The notes: generated by a model not told the origin, from the sequence alone. Counted from the first letter of the stretch, positions 1-8,908 are shown. The stretch is DNA of 64,000 nt from Prado023 sp963747335 (GCA_963747335.1 CAVVEV010000003.1:124001-188000); one strand, 5' to 3'. Program-made: numbers and translations.

Positions 1-1703
1 GTACCTCGATGCCAGTTCCGTCGAGATGCCGGGCGAGGTCGTGGTCGGGCTGAAGCCGGAGGTGGGCCAGGGCCTCCAGGGCAGTGTCGCCAGCGGCCCG
101 AGCCGAGGCGCGCCCTCGGGGGTCACAGCGCTCGGCGAGTCCAGCGTCGACCAGGTGCTCGCCAAGCTCAAGGTGCTCGAGGTACGCAAGGTCCATGGCC
201 CTCTGCCGCCGGCTCCCAGGGGGGTCATGTCCGACGAGATCGACGCATCGTTGGGCAACACCTACCGGGTGCGCTTCGACGCGGCCACGAAGGTCTCGAC
301 CGCGGTCGACAGGCTCAATGCCCTGGACGCCGTCGCCTTCGCCGAGCCGGTCATGTTGCGCGAGGCGTTCGTGGTGCCCAATGACCCCCGGTACCCGCAG
401 CAGTGGGGCCTGGCGAAGATCCGATGCCCGGAGGCCTGGGACCGCACGACCGGTGACCCGGCCATCGTCGTGGCCGTGGTGGACACCGGTGTCGACCTGG
501 ACCACCCGGAGCTTCGCCCCGCTGCTGCTCGCCGGGCAGGATCTGGTCGACCTGGGCCCCAACCCCGGTCCGCCCATGCCGGGCTGGGTCTGGGAGGGGG
601 ACTTCAACGGTCGGGACAACATCGCCCAGGACGAGGTCGGTCACGGGACGCATGTGGCGGGAACCATCGCGTGCGTGTCGAACGAGGGTTCGGGCGTGGC
701 CGGTGTCACCTGGAACTGCCGGCTCCTGCCGGTGAAGGTGCTCAACCGGGCGCGGCGGCTGTCGGACAACCGGATCAGCGGGTTCGGCACGTCGGTGGAC
801 ATCGCTGCAGGAATCCGGTGGGCAGCCGATCATGGCGCACGCGTCATCAACATGAGCCTCGGCGGCCCAGGCAACGACCAGGTGACGGCCAACGCGGTCG
901 CCTATGCCAACAGCCGCGGGTGCGTCGTGGTCGTCGCCATGGGCAACACCGGCGACGCGGCACCGCAGTTCCCCGCAGCACTGCCGGACGTGCTGGCGGT
1001 GGGTGCGGTCGACTCCAACGACGTGCGCGCCCCGTTCTCCAGCATGGGTCCGCACATCGGGGTTGCGGCCCCGGGCGTCGGGATCCTGAGCACTGTCTGG
1101 GACAACACCCATGCGACCATGCAGGGCACATCCATGGCCAGCCCGCACGTGGCCGGGGTGGCGGCCCTCATGCTCTCGTGCAACGGTTCGCTCTCATCGG
1201 CGCAGGTGCGCCAGGCGATCATCGACACCGCGCGCCCGCTGCGCGACCAGGCCTCTGACCCCGTGCCCAACGACCGGTACGGCGCCGGACTCGTCGACGC
1301 ACGGGCTGCGATCGACCGGGTCTGCCCGCCCAAGCCGTCGCGACAGATCGTGGTCTGCCAGCAGAGCCGGGTCATCGTCTGCAACGCGACGACTCTGATC
1401 GCCTGCCGACCATCGAGGGTCGTCGTGTGTGAGTCGGTCCAGATCGTGTGCCCGCCGGTGTCGCGCACCGTCGTGTGCCAGCCGTCGCAGGTGATCGCCT
1501 GTCAGCCGTCGCGAGTGGTCGCCTGCCAGCCCTCGCTGGGCATCAGCTGCGCCCCGTCGTTGACGGTGACGTGCGACTTCCCCTCCCAGCGGCTGTGCCC
1601 CAGCACCCAGGTCTGCGGCCCCGGGATCCCGATCCATCCGGAGCTCGACGCGGACCCCTACCTCGACGATCCGTACGGAACCGACTACGGCGACGCCTGG
1701 TGA
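1..1703 (+). CDS. S8 subtilisin-like serine peptidase with Cys/Ser repeat tail (5' partial, one frameshift)
   Basis: The frame is open from the left edge, so the true start lies upstream. The visible part begins with a propeptide-like PGEVVVGLKPE segment. The full catalytic triad is visible: Asp in VVDTGVD (codon 482), His in GHGTHVAGT (codon 642) and Ser in GTSMASPHVAG (codon 1131), with the oxyanion Asn probably in MGNTGD. The frame changes at about 513-514. Removing one T from the CTT there restores DHPEL-APLLLAGQDL, so a one-base insertion explains it. After the protease domain comes a Cys/Ser-rich tail of short repeats, then an acidic end rich in Asp and Tyr. The stop lies 12 bases before the kinase gene of a lanthipeptide-type operon. 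The enzyme class is certain. The role of the tail is inferred: either a lanthipeptide-like substrate or a beta-solenoid. Confidence 0.88.
1320..1640 (+). repeat. Short Cys/Ser repeats in the protease tail
   Basis: Thirteen Cys codons recur every 6-11 residues, most often every eight. The clearest copies are 24-nt units at 1476-1499, 1500-1523 and 1524-1547, encoding CQPSQVIA, CQPSRVVA and CQPSLGIS. Almost every unit has one Ser or Thr followed, usually four residues later, by the next Cys (for example SRVVAC, SQVIAC, SLTVTC). Aliphatic residues fill the positions between. Units upstream and downstream are degenerate, as expected for an old internal duplication. Confidence 0.85.
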
Positions 1704-1715
1704 GGTGACGGCAGG

Positions 1716-2753
1716 ATGTCGGGGGTGGATGTGTCGATCGATGCGATGGGGGACCGGGCGGGGCCCCGGCCACCGCCCGACCCGCGCTCGGCGGCAGCCG
1801 CAGCAGGATTGCGGGGGGCCGAGCGGGCCCTGGTGACGCAGCTCGGCTCATCCCACGACGTCCACCGGGTGGTGGCCGACGGGGGCTCGGTGGTGGTCAA
1901 GAGTCCCAGCGCCCGGGCCGTGAGCCAAGGACGCACGTTGGCCCCGGAGGCCTATGCGTACCGGCTCGCGTCCTGGCGACCCGGCCTGGCTGAGGTCATG
2001 CCCCGGGCCCACCTGGTGGACGAGCGTCGCCAGGTGATCGTGCTCGAGTGCGCGCCGCAGTCGGACACCGGCGGTCATCGGCTGGCTGCGGGTCAGGTGC
2101 CCGACCCCGCGTCGGCGGCGGCGCTGGGTCGATGCCTGGCGGCGGTGCACCGCGCGACCCTGGGTGTGCCGGTTCCCTTCGCCACCTCCTCGGGGGTGCT
2201 GGACCTGGCCCGATCGCAGGAGGGCGACATCCAGCTGGAGGCGGCGCTCGACCTGGCCGTGCGGGTGGCCCGGCATCCGGTCATGGGCCCGCGGTTGAGT
2301 CGCGCGCGCGACCTGTGGCAGTCGACCTGCCTGGTCCACGGCGACGTCAAGTGGGACAACACCCTGATCGGCACCGACAGTGCCGGCGACCCCGTCGTGC
2401 GCCTGATCGACTGGGAGCTGTCCGGCCACGGGGACCCCGCGTGGGACGTCGCCACAGCCTTGGCCGGGAGCAGCGCCCTGGAGCTCGAGTCGGGACGGGC
2501 CGGGGAGGACGACCGTTCGGCGCTGGTCGGGGCGTACCTCGCGGCAGGTGGTACCGGCGACCCGTCGGGGATCGCCCGCCACTGGCCCGCGCGCGTGGTG
2601 CACCTGGCGTTGGAGTGCGCGGAGGCGGGGAGCAGGGACCAGGCCGAATCGCTGCTGGACCTCGCGGAGTCCATGTTCGCTGATCCCGGCCCCCTGGAGG
2701 GCATGATTCGGCAATGGGCAGCACCATGCCTCCCGGCACTCTCCAGGAGCTGA
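1716..2753 (+). CDS. APH-like phosphotransferase, kinase component of a class V lanthipeptide synthetase
   Basis: The 345-residue protein has the aminoglycoside-phosphotransferase fold. The catalytic loop is HGDVKWDN (His208, Asp210, Asn215), and the metal-binding Asp232 follows in LIDWELSGHGDPAWD. Alone it would be annotated as a phosphotransferase. Followed by a HopA1-like gene and a LanC-like gene, it matches the kinase of class V lanthipeptide systems (lexapeptide type), which phosphorylates Ser/Thr before elimination. A GAGGTG ribosome-binding site lies 8 bases before ATG 1716, 12 bases after the protease stop. Its 3' end overlaps the next gene by 40 bases, which points to one operon. 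The family is clear. The peptide substrate is inferred. Confidence 0.82.
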   Translation: MSGVDVSIDAMGDRAGPRPPPDPRSAAAAAGLRGAERALVTQLGSSHDVHRVVADGGSVVVKSPSARAVSQGRTLAPEAYAYRLASWRPGLAEVMPRAHLVDERRQVIVLECAPQSDTGGHRLAAGQVPDPASAAALGRCLAAVHRATLGVPVPFATSSGVLDLARSQEGDIQLEAALDLAVRVARHPVMGPRLSRARDLWQSTCLVHGDVKWDNTLIGTDSAGDPVVRLIDWELSGHGDPAWDVATALAGSSALELESGRAGEDDRSALVGAYLAAGGTGDPSGIARHWPARVVHLALECAEAGSRDQAESLLDLAESMFADPGPLEGMIRQWAAPCLPALSRS

Positions 2754-3649
2754 GGCGGCTGGCGGGCATGCTGGTCGGCCCGTTGGGCGACCTGGTCCGT
2801 GGGGCAACCGGTTCACCGGATCAGGTGCGGGCCGCGGTCGCGGCCGATCTCTACCGGGACTGGTACCTCGGCCCGGCGCCCGGGCAGGGTGCGCCCACGC
2901 CTGCTGACGTGGCGCACCGGGCCGACCTCAGCCGGGTGCTCCGCGCAGCCCACGCCGGTTCCCTGCACTTCGAACGGGGATGGGTCGTCCTCGCGTCGTT
3001 GGCACACGGCGGACTGGTCGTGGCCCGGGATGACCAGCAGCGGGTCGTCGAGTCGGGGGACTACGTCTGCGTGGTCAGACCCGGGGTCCCTCCCGCGCCG
3101 GGCGAGGAGGTGGCCGTGGCGCGGCGGGTCATGGCCGAGGAGTCCGGCTGGTGGGCCACCAGCTCGGAGCATGGGGATCCCCAGGCGCCGCTGGGCCGGC
3201 ACTACCTGCACCCCACGGCTCAGGGGGTCGCCGCCGTGGTCAACCGGCTCACGGCCGAACTCGTGGACGCACCCTACGCGTGGTCCCTGAAGTGTCCGAT
3301 CGCGGCCGAGGGATTCCGGCGTCCCGACTCCCTCGTGGTCTACGCGTCCCGGCAGCACACGCAGGAGCTGCGCACCCGACTGCTCGAGGTCGCCCCGCAG
3401 ATCGACCCGCTGCTGCTCGGGCATCTGCCGCCGCTGACGTACCGGGTCTCGCCCCTGGTGGCCTATGCCGACGACCCGGGGCCGCAGCAGAGCTACGGGT
3501 CGATGATCTGCAGCGCGCTGGCCCCGGGCGCCCTGGCCCTGACGGGTGGGGCGGGATCCGTGCCTGATCCGGTCGCCGTCCTCGTCGAGGCGCTCGCGGC
3601 CGCCGGCATCGATCCGCAGCGGCCGTGGCAGGACTCGGTCCCGGCGTGA
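2714..3649 (+). CDS. HopA1-like protein, probable phospho-Ser/Thr lyase of a class V lanthipeptide synthetase
   Basis: The protein has 311 residues without a signal peptide. It shows the pattern of HopA1-type proteins: DLYRDWYLGP near residue 50, FERGWVVL near residue 95, CVVRPGVPP, and a later block with SLKCPIAAEGFRRPDSLVVYA-type sequence near residue 190. In class V lanthipeptide and thioviridamide-like pathways this family acts with the neighbouring kinase to eliminate phosphate and form dehydroalanine or dehydrobutyrine. A GGAGGG site lies 12 bases before ATG 2714; an in-frame ATG at 2726 is an alternative. The assignment rests on these motifs and on its place between kinase and cyclase genes. 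Confidence 0.72.
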   Translation: MGSTMPPGTLQELRRLAGMLVGPLGDLVRGATGSPDQVRAAVAADLYRDWYLGPAPGQGAPTPADVAHRADLSRVLRAAHAGSLHFERGWVVLASLAHGGLVVARDDQQRVVESGDYVCVVRPGVPPAPGEEVAVARRVMAEESGWWATSSEHGDPQAPLGRHYLHPTAQGVAAVVNRLTAELVDAPYAWSLKCPIAAEGFRRPDSLVVYASRQHTQELRTRLLEVAPQIDPLLLGHLPPLTYRVSPLVAYADDPGPQQSYGSMICSALAPGALALTGGAGSVPDPVAVLVEALAAAGIDPQRPWQDSVPA

Positions 3650-4959
3650 CCGAGTCAGGGGCGGGCAGGGCGCGCGGCGTCGCGCTGCGCATGGCCGAGG
3701 AGATCGCGTCGGAGGCGACCGTCGACCCCGGGACGGATGCCCCCGGGTGGACCGGGCCCGAGGTCGTGGGCGATGAGGCGTACTGGAGCGTTGCCGTGGC
3801 GCCCGTCGGACCGGGAATGTATGCGGGTGTCGCGGGGATCAGCCTGGCCCTGGCCACCGCCTCCCGGCTCGGTGCAGGATCCGATGTGGCCGGCGTCGCT
3901 GTGGCCGGCGCCCGCGCGTCCCTGGCCCAGGGCCATGAGCGACTCGCCGCAGGCGAACTGGACCTGGCCTCGGGAGCATCGGGGATCGCCTACGCCGGCG
4001 CCTGGGTGGGCCGCCTGCTCGACGACGCGGACCTCCTGCGCTCTGCACAGGCGTTGGCCCGTGCTGCCAGTGAGCAGCTCCTCGTGGTCGCGCCCCTGCC
4101 GGACCTGCTGACCGGGGCCTCGGGCGCGATCGTGGCGTTGCTGGCCACGTGTCCGCAGGACCCCGACGTGGCTGCTCGCGTGGCACAGGTGGCGGCACGG
4201 GTCGCGGCCGGGGCGCAGGTCGAGCCCTTCGGGGTGTCGTGGCCCACGGATCCGGTCGGCGGCCCCGGGCTGCTCGGGATGGCCCACGGTGCCTCGGGGA
4301 TGGCGTGGGCCCTGCTGGGGGCCGCGCGCGCCGGCGGAGGAGCTCCTCTGGACCGGGTCGCCCGTGCGGCGTGGGACTACGAGCGGTCCTGGTTCGATCC
4401 GAAGGCCCCCGGGTGGCCGGACCTGCGGGCGGGGTCGGACCCGATGATCGCCTGGTGCCACGGGGCCCTGGGCATCGGCATCATGCGGCTGGCCTGGGTG
4501 CAGGCCCTGGGCACCGATGACGCGGATCCGCAGCTGCGGCTCGCGCTCCTCGCGGAGGTGGGTGCCGCGGTTGAGGCTGCCCGGGGGCAGGTCATGACCG
4601 CTCGCGCAGCCCTGCGTCAGGGACAGGGCACCGACTGCAGCCTGTGCCACGGGCTGACCGGCGTGGTCGAGCTCCTGGTGGCGGCGTCACGGCTCCCGGG
4701 GGGTGCGGATCATCTGCGTGCGGCATCCAGGGTGGTCGACCTGATGCTCGCCGAGCGCGAACTGATCGGTGCATGGCCGTGCGGCCTGCCCGTTCCCAGC
4801 GGTGCGGGGACCGACACCGCGGTACCGCTCGAGCCCCCGGGCCTCTTCCTCGGCCGATCCGGCATCCTGCTCGGTCTGCTCCGGGTCACGACGGCCGACG
4901 CCCAGCCCGGGATGATGTCGCTGCCGGGGATCGCCCTCCCCACCCCGGTGCCCGGCTGA
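3646..4959 (+). CDS. LanC-like lanthionine synthetase cyclase
   Basis: The protein shows the repeated glycine-rich helical-hairpin motifs of LanC proteins: SGASGIAY, TGASGAIV, GMAHGASGMAWALLG, WCHGALGIGI, CHGLTGVVELL and a final FLGRSGILLGLLR. The zinc ligands are intact: Cys271 in WCHG and Cys334-His335 in CSLCHG. It should therefore be an active cyclase adding Cys thiols to dehydrated Ser/Thr. The GTG at 3646 overlaps the HopA1 stop in a GTGA, suggesting translational coupling; a GTG at 3625 is also in frame. With the two genes before it, it completes a dehydratase-plus-cyclase set. No small precursor peptide gene is visible next to it. Confidence 0.88.
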   Translation: MTESGAGRARGVALRMAEEIASEATVDPGTDAPGWTGPEVVGDEAYWSVAVAPVGPGMYAGVAGISLALATASRLGAGSDVAGVAVAGARASLAQGHERLAAGELDLASGASGIAYAGAWVGRLLDDADLLRSAQALARAASEQLLVVAPLPDLLTGASGAIVALLATCPQDPDVAARVAQVAARVAAGAQVEPFGVSWPTDPVGGPGLLGMAHGASGMAWALLGAARAGGGAPLDRVARAAWDYERSWFDPKAPGWPDLRAGSDPMIAWCHGALGIGIMRLAWVQALGTDDADPQLRLALLAEVGAAVEAARGQVMTARAALRQGQGTDCSLCHGLTGVVELLVAASRLPGGADHLRAASRVVDLMLAERELIGAWPCGLPVPSGAGTDTAVPLEPPGLFLGRSGILLGLLRVTTADAQPGMMSLPGIALPTPVPG

Positions 4960-4975
4960 GGGCGGAGCCCGACCG

Positions 4976-5221
4976 TCACTCGAAAGCCTGATAGAGGGTC
5001 TCGCGCTCCGCGTACTCGACACCGTCGATTGCGGCGATCCTGGTCAGGAGCTCGTCGGCGGCCCGATCGGCGGTGACGGTCGCCACCAGCACACCGGGCA
5101 GGAGTGGGGTCGGTCCCTTCACGTCGAGCACGCCGCAGTCGCGCAGGCCCTTCCGGATGTCCACCGGGTCGGCGGACTCGGCCACCCCGATGACGACACG
5201 ACTGGTCACGTCCCCCAGCAT
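4976..5221 (-). CDS. Small I9-type (subtilisin propeptide/inhibitor-like) protein
   Basis: The 81-residue protein starts MLGDVTSRVVIGV and ends GVEYAERETLYQAFE. The closing pattern (short helix, then I-x-x-I-D-G-V-E-Y-A-E) is typical of the propeptide/inhibitor I9 fold of subtilases. It has no protease domain, so it is free-standing. Two S8 proteases are encoded nearby, so it may act in trans as their folding helper or inhibitor. The frame stays open further upstream, but a longer form would run into the divergent regulator gene. ATG 5221 is the only internal ATG. No strong ribosome-binding site is visible. Confidence 0.55.
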   Translation of the reverse strand: MLGDVTSRVVIGVAESADPVDIRKGLRDCGVLDVKGPTPLLPGVLVATVTADRAADELLTRIAAIDGVEYAERETLYQAFE

Positions 5222-5285
5222 GGCCTGTCGGCGGCCGATGCGGAAGGAGCAGCGAGCGGCGGCGTCCGGCCGGGGGACAGACCCC

Positions 5286-5314
5286 TTGACCTCGGCGACG
5301 CCTGCGCCTACCTT
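5286..5314 (+). promoter_or_regulatory. Promoter of the SARP-type regulator
   Basis: TTGACC at 5286-5291 and TACCTT at 5309-5314 are separated by exactly 17 bases. Transcription would start near 5321, about 32 bases before the ATG at 5353. Confidence 0.55.
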
Positions 5315-5352
5315 GGGCAGCGCCGTGAGGTGCCAACCCCTGGGGGGTCTCA

Positions 5353-6096
5353 ATGGCCGCGACTGCTGCTGACGCCGCCGACAATCCCGCCCCCGACGGC
5401 GTGCTGTGCCTGCTGGATGGATTCCGTCTGCACCACTCGGGCCAGCAGGTCGATGTGCCCGTCGGAGGGCAGAGGCTGCTCGCACTCCTCGCCCTCGCGG
5501 GGCCCCGGTCGCGTCCGGTGGCGGCCGGGATCCTGTGGCCGGACGTCGCAGACCTGCGGGCCGCCGGGAACCTGCGCTCTGCGGTCTGGAGGCTCAACCG
5601 GATCTGGCCGGGGCTGGTCGCCTGCCATCGCCATGAGCTCTCCCTGAACCCGGTGGTGGACGTCGATACCGTCGGGTTCGTGACCCGGCTGCGCCGGATA
5701 GGGCATGAGGAGGGTCCTGTTGACGTCGTCGAGCTCGGGCTGCTGCTGGATCGGATCCACGAGTTGCTGCCGGGCTGGTCCGACGAGTGGGTGGCGATGG
5801 AGCGGGAGCGCCTGCGCCTGCTGAACCTGCATGCTCTGGAGCTGCTCAGTGCTCGGCTCCTGCGCCAGGGGAGCTACAGCCCCGCGATGGAGTCCGCGAT
5901 GATGGTGGTGTCGGCCGAGCCCCTTCGGGAGTCGGCCCATCGGGCGGTGATCGCCGTTCTCATGGCCGAGGGCAACCTCGGCGACGCCCGGCGGCACTAC
6001 TCCCAGTTGCAGGGGATCCTGTCCCGCGAGCTCGGTGTGGGGCCATCGCCCGAGACGAGGCGGCTCCTCGTCGACCCCCGCTGGTCGACCATGTGA
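5353..6096 (+). CDS. SARP/BTAD-family transcriptional regulator
   Basis: The 247-residue protein has a winged-helix DNA-binding half with the SARP pattern (LLDGFRL, QRLLALLALAGPRSR, GILWPDV, NLRSAVWRLNR). A bacterial transcriptional activator domain follows, built of TPR-like helices (LLNLHALELLSARLLRQG, EPLRESAHRAVIAVL, GNLGDARRHYSQL) and ending with the usual ELGVGPSPETRRL. SARPs often activate natural-product clusters, so it is the likely regulator of the adjoining lanthipeptide-type and protease genes. It has its own promoter and is convergent with the zinc peptidase gene downstream. Confidence 0.87.
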   Translation: MAATAADAADNPAPDGVLCLLDGFRLHHSGQQVDVPVGGQRLLALLALAGPRSRPVAAGILWPDVADLRAAGNLRSAVWRLNRIWPGLVACHRHELSLNPVVDVDTVGFVTRLRRIGHEEGPVDVVELGLLLDRIHELLPGWSDEWVAMERERLRLLNLHALELLSARLLRQGSYSPAMESAMMVVSAEPLRESAHRAVIAVLMAEGNLGDARRHYSQLQGILSRELGVGPSPETRRLLVDPRWSTM

Positions 6097-6129
6097 CACG
6101 ACCCCGTGACCCTACTGGCCGTGGGGAGG

Positions 6130-7977
6130 TCAGGTTCCTGCGGAACCGCCGGCGCTGACCTCGGCTGGTGGCCGTGCTGCGGACCTGCGACGTGGTCGGG
6201 GGACCGGTGCCCGGCCAGCAGCGGACGGGGTCGTCGAACTCGCGGGTGGATCGACCCGCAGGCAGTCCAGGGCGTCGAGGGCCAGGGGCTGTGCCTCGTC
6301 GGCGAGACGGCTGAGCAGGGCCTCGCCGGCGGCGCCGACGCCCGGGACCGGAGTGTGCACGGCGTGGCGGATGCGGCCGCTTCCCTCCGCGATGATCGTC
6401 GTCCCGCCGAGCAGGGGCACACCCCGCAGACGCTTGGGCATTCCCGTCGTGCCCGGGTCTGCGCGCTGGACGAACCGCGCGCTGACCACCGCGGTGGGGA
6501 AGCCGTCCTGGTTGACCCGGAAGCTGGCATTGCCGCCATCGACCGCGAGGGTTGAGGCCTCGAGTCCCAGGAGTGAGGCGTTCCTCCGCCCCCAGGTCAG
6601 CAGGGCGCTCGCCCATTCGCGGTCCAGCTTCCCTGCGCCGCGAACCGGGGGAGCCGGCCGGCGGCTGGCGCTGGCGAGGTCGTGGGTGGCCATCACGAGC
6701 GCCTGCTTGGTCGGAAGGGGCTCCCAGCCGTCGAGGTCGGGAACTGGCCTGTCCAACGACCCCGGCAGAGCCGAGGGGTAGATGCCGCGGCGCCGGCAGG
6801 ACTCCACCAGCGACCTGCGGAACCCGTTGCGGTCCTCGGGGAACAGGTCGCTGTCCGCGGCGATCATGGCGTCGAGGAAGGCAGTGAAGGTGATGTCGAT
6901 CGCCGGCAGGTAGTCGATGGCCCGCACGGCCATGGCCAGCACCATCTGCGCCGCGATGCGGGCCTCGCGGCAGAGCAGGGTGACCAACTCCATCGGCAGC
7001 GAGCGGGCTTGCGCTGCGCCCTGCAGTCCCGCCACGCGCAGCACTGGTTGGATCCGCTGGCTGTACGCGGCGAAGAAGGCCTCGAACAGGGCTGCGACCA
7101 GCACCGCCCCGCGCTCGTGGGGCTCCGTGAGCGTGGTCAGGGCCGATCCCTGGGCGGGGTCGGACAGGGCCGTGCGCACCGCGCGCCCCTTGCCGGATCC
7201 GTGCCCGAACTCGACAGCGAGGTCGACGAACGGTCCCGGCTCCCAGAGAGGTGCCCCACCCTGCGCGATCTGGGCCTCGAGGAGCCCAGGAAGGGTGAAG
7301 TGCTGCAGGATCGCCAGGATGTCGGCGAAGCCCTCATGGAAGGCCAGCGCATCGGGCCCGGTGGGAGTCAGCGACAGGGGTCGAAGCTCATGCAGGAACG
7401 CGTGCCCCGCCTCGTGGTTGACGATGTCGTGGGACAGGCAGCCATGCACCCATTGGCCGGGGAACAGCACCTCCGGGTCGTCGGTGGCGACGAAGGACCC
7501 GAACGACAGGCCCTCGCCAGGCGCGTAGAACGCGTTGGCCGCCGTGCTGCGGTGCGGGAACACGGGCAGGGGCCGCACCGCGGGTCCCTCGGGCGAGGAG
7601 CGCCACACGTTGCGCCAGACCAGGCGCCGGCCCCGCGCGTTGTCCAGCGTCTCGAGCAGGCTGGCCAGCACGGCGTAGACCATCTGTTGGTGGAACTGCG
7701 GGTCGGACTCGTCGGGGTCCAGCCCGTCCGTGGCCAGCAGGTAGGGGTGGTCGAGGTCAACCCCGGCGATCCGCGTGCCGTCCGCGGTGAAGTCCAGCAC
7801 CTCGATCCTCGAGCCGACCGGTCCCGGCGTGAGCGGCTCCCACGGCATGGACAGCACAGCCGTGGCCCCGGTGCGTCGTGACAGTGTCGGGTCGAGGCTG
7901 AACACGCGCAGGCGCCTGCGGGCCGGTGGCGCGCGCGTCGGCTCCTGCCGTCGTCCGGGGCTCCGGGTGGGTGCCAT
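6130..7977 (-). CDS. Zinc metallopeptidase (gluzincin-like HEXXH...E)
   Basis: The 615-residue protein has the zinc motif NHEAGHAFLHE (His188, Glu189, His192) and a second motif HEGFADI whose Glu215 is the likely third ligand, a gluzincin arrangement. The N-terminus is Arg/Pro-rich without a signal peptide. It is the second gene of a two-gene operon, starting 6 bases after the caspase-like gene. The long C-terminal half has no feature I recognise. The substrate is unknown. The peptidase call is firm; the family within gluzincins is not assigned. Confidence 0.72.
   Translation of the reverse strand: MAPTRSPGRRQEPTRAPPARRRLRVFSLDPTLSRRTGATAVLSMPWEPLTPGPVGSRIEVLDFTADGTRIAGVDLDHPYLLATDGLDPDESDPQFHQQMVYAVLASLLETLDNARGRRLVWRNVWRSSPEGPAVRPLPVFPHRSTAANAFYAPGEGLSFGSFVATDDPEVLFPGQWVHGCLSHDIVNHEAGHAFLHELRPLSLTPTGPDALAFHEGFADILAILQHFTLPGLLEAQIAQGGAPLWEPGPFVDLAVEFGHGSGKGRAVRTALSDPAQGSALTTLTEPHERGAVLVAALFEAFFAAYSQRIQPVLRVAGLQGAAQARSLPMELVTLLCREARIAAQMVLAMAVRAIDYLPAIDITFTAFLDAMIAADSDLFPEDRNGFRRSLVESCRRRGIYPSALPGSLDRPVPDLDGWEPLPTKQALVMATHDLASASRRPAPPVRGAGKLDREWASALLTWGRRNASLLGLEASTLAVDGGNASFRVNQDGFPTAVVSARFVQRADPGTTGMPKRLRGVPLLGGTTIIAEGSGRIRHAVHTPVPGVGAAGEALLSRLADEAQPLALDALDCLRVDPPASSTTPSAAGRAPVPRPRRRSAARPPAEVSAGGSAGT
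6133..6147. terminator. Possible stem-loop at a convergent gene end
   Basis: GGTTCC and GGAACC form a perfect 6-bp stem with a three-base loop at the very end of the peptidase gene, facing the regulator gene. There is no T-run, so function as a terminator is uncertain. Confidence 0.3.
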
Positions 7978-7983
7978 GTCGAC

Positions 7984-8805
7984 TCAGATCGAGAACGGGC
8001 GCTCGCGGTTGAACGCGCGCTTCGGGTCGTTGAGCCGCATGTAGTTGGGGCTCTGCCAGGGGGGCATGGCTGCCTTGATCTCCGTGAGGAACTTCCGGTA
8101 CCCACCCGTGAACGCGCCATCGCCCCAGACCTGGCGCAGCGTGCCCGTGAAGAGGCCGTTGCGATCCCCGTCCGCAGAAGTCTGGTTGTCCTGGCAGCCC
8201 GACATGAGCAGCACGCGCGCCCTGAGGGCCTGCTCACCCTCCTTCGGGGTCCCGGCCAGGACCGTGGAGTACAGGTCCTTGCGAGCGGCGTTGTCGCGCA
8301 GGTTGACGTCCTCGGGCATGAACCGCCCGCCGGTGAACACGTCGGTGACCACCGACGGGGCGCCGGCGTCGAGCTGGGCCTTGAGGACGGAGCCGGAGTG
8401 GCACGAGTCGGAGAGCACGACGATGCGCACACCGTCGGCGAACGAGGCCCACCGCTGGTACAGCTCGTCGTCGATCACCTGACGGTCGTAGAGGACCCAG
8501 GTCTCGTCGAGACCGTCGGCCTCATCACCGTTCTCGTCCTCGAACTGCCCGCCGTGCCCCGAGTAGGACACCAGGAAGAGGTCGCCGCTGACCAAGGTCG
8601 ACGCCGCGTCGTCGATGGCGGCGAGGACCGCGTCGGCGGTTGCCTCGGGAGTCAGCAGCGTCGTGGTGGTCATGCCCGCCGCCTCGCAGATCGCCTTCAT
8701 GTCGTGGGCATCGAACTCGCAGGCGGTCAGATCCCCGGACCACCCGTCGTAGGCGGCGGGATCCACGCTGTTCAAGCCGATGTGCAGTGCCCGTGCTACA
8801 GCCAT
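7984..8805 (-). CDS. Caspase-family (metacaspase-like) cysteine peptidase
   Basis: The 273-residue protein is essentially one caspase p20-type domain. It begins RALHIGLNSVDP and carries the catalytic dyad His84 in YSGHGGQ and Cys135 in LSDSCHSGS, preceded by the usual hydrophobic strand. An acidic EDENGDEADGLDE loop resembles calcium-binding stretches of metacaspases. A strong AGGAGGT site precedes ATG 8805. It is transcribed with the zinc peptidase gene, divergently from the second subtilase. Bacterial caspase homologues occur in conflict and regulated-proteolysis systems; the target here is unknown. Confidence 0.87.
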   Translation of the reverse strand: MAVARALHIGLNSVDPAAYDGWSGDLTACEFDAHDMKAICEAAGMTTTTLLTPEATADAVLAAIDDAASTLVSGDLFLVSYSGHGGQFEDENGDEADGLDETWVLYDRQVIDDELYQRWASFADGVRIVVLSDSCHSGSVLKAQLDAGAPSVVTDVFTGGRFMPEDVNLRDNAARKDLYSTVLAGTPKEGEQALRARVLLMSGCQDNQTSADGDRNGLFTGTLRQVWGDGAFTGGYRKFLTEIKAAMPPWQSPNYMRLNDPKRAFNRERPFSI

Positions 8806-8879
8806 CCGGACCTCCTGGTCCCCGGCGGACCAGTTCCGAGCCCGCCGGCCGGATGCGGCGCAAATGCGACGCAGGTGTC

Positions 8880-8908
8880 ACGGTACCGGCGCTTGGCGGG
8901 GCTGTCGA
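8880..8908 (-). promoter_or_regulatory. Promoter of the caspase-metallopeptidase operon
   Basis: On the minus strand, TCGACA (8908-8903) and TACCGT (8885-8880) are spaced by 17 bases. Transcription would start near 8873, about 68 bases before ATG 8805. It is divergent from the promoter at 9002. Confidence 0.5.

Noticed and set aside
1..1703. First subtilase as a decayed pseudogene
   Set aside because: All catalytic residues and the repeat tail are intact, and one base restores the frame; other genes including nadE show the same kind of indel.
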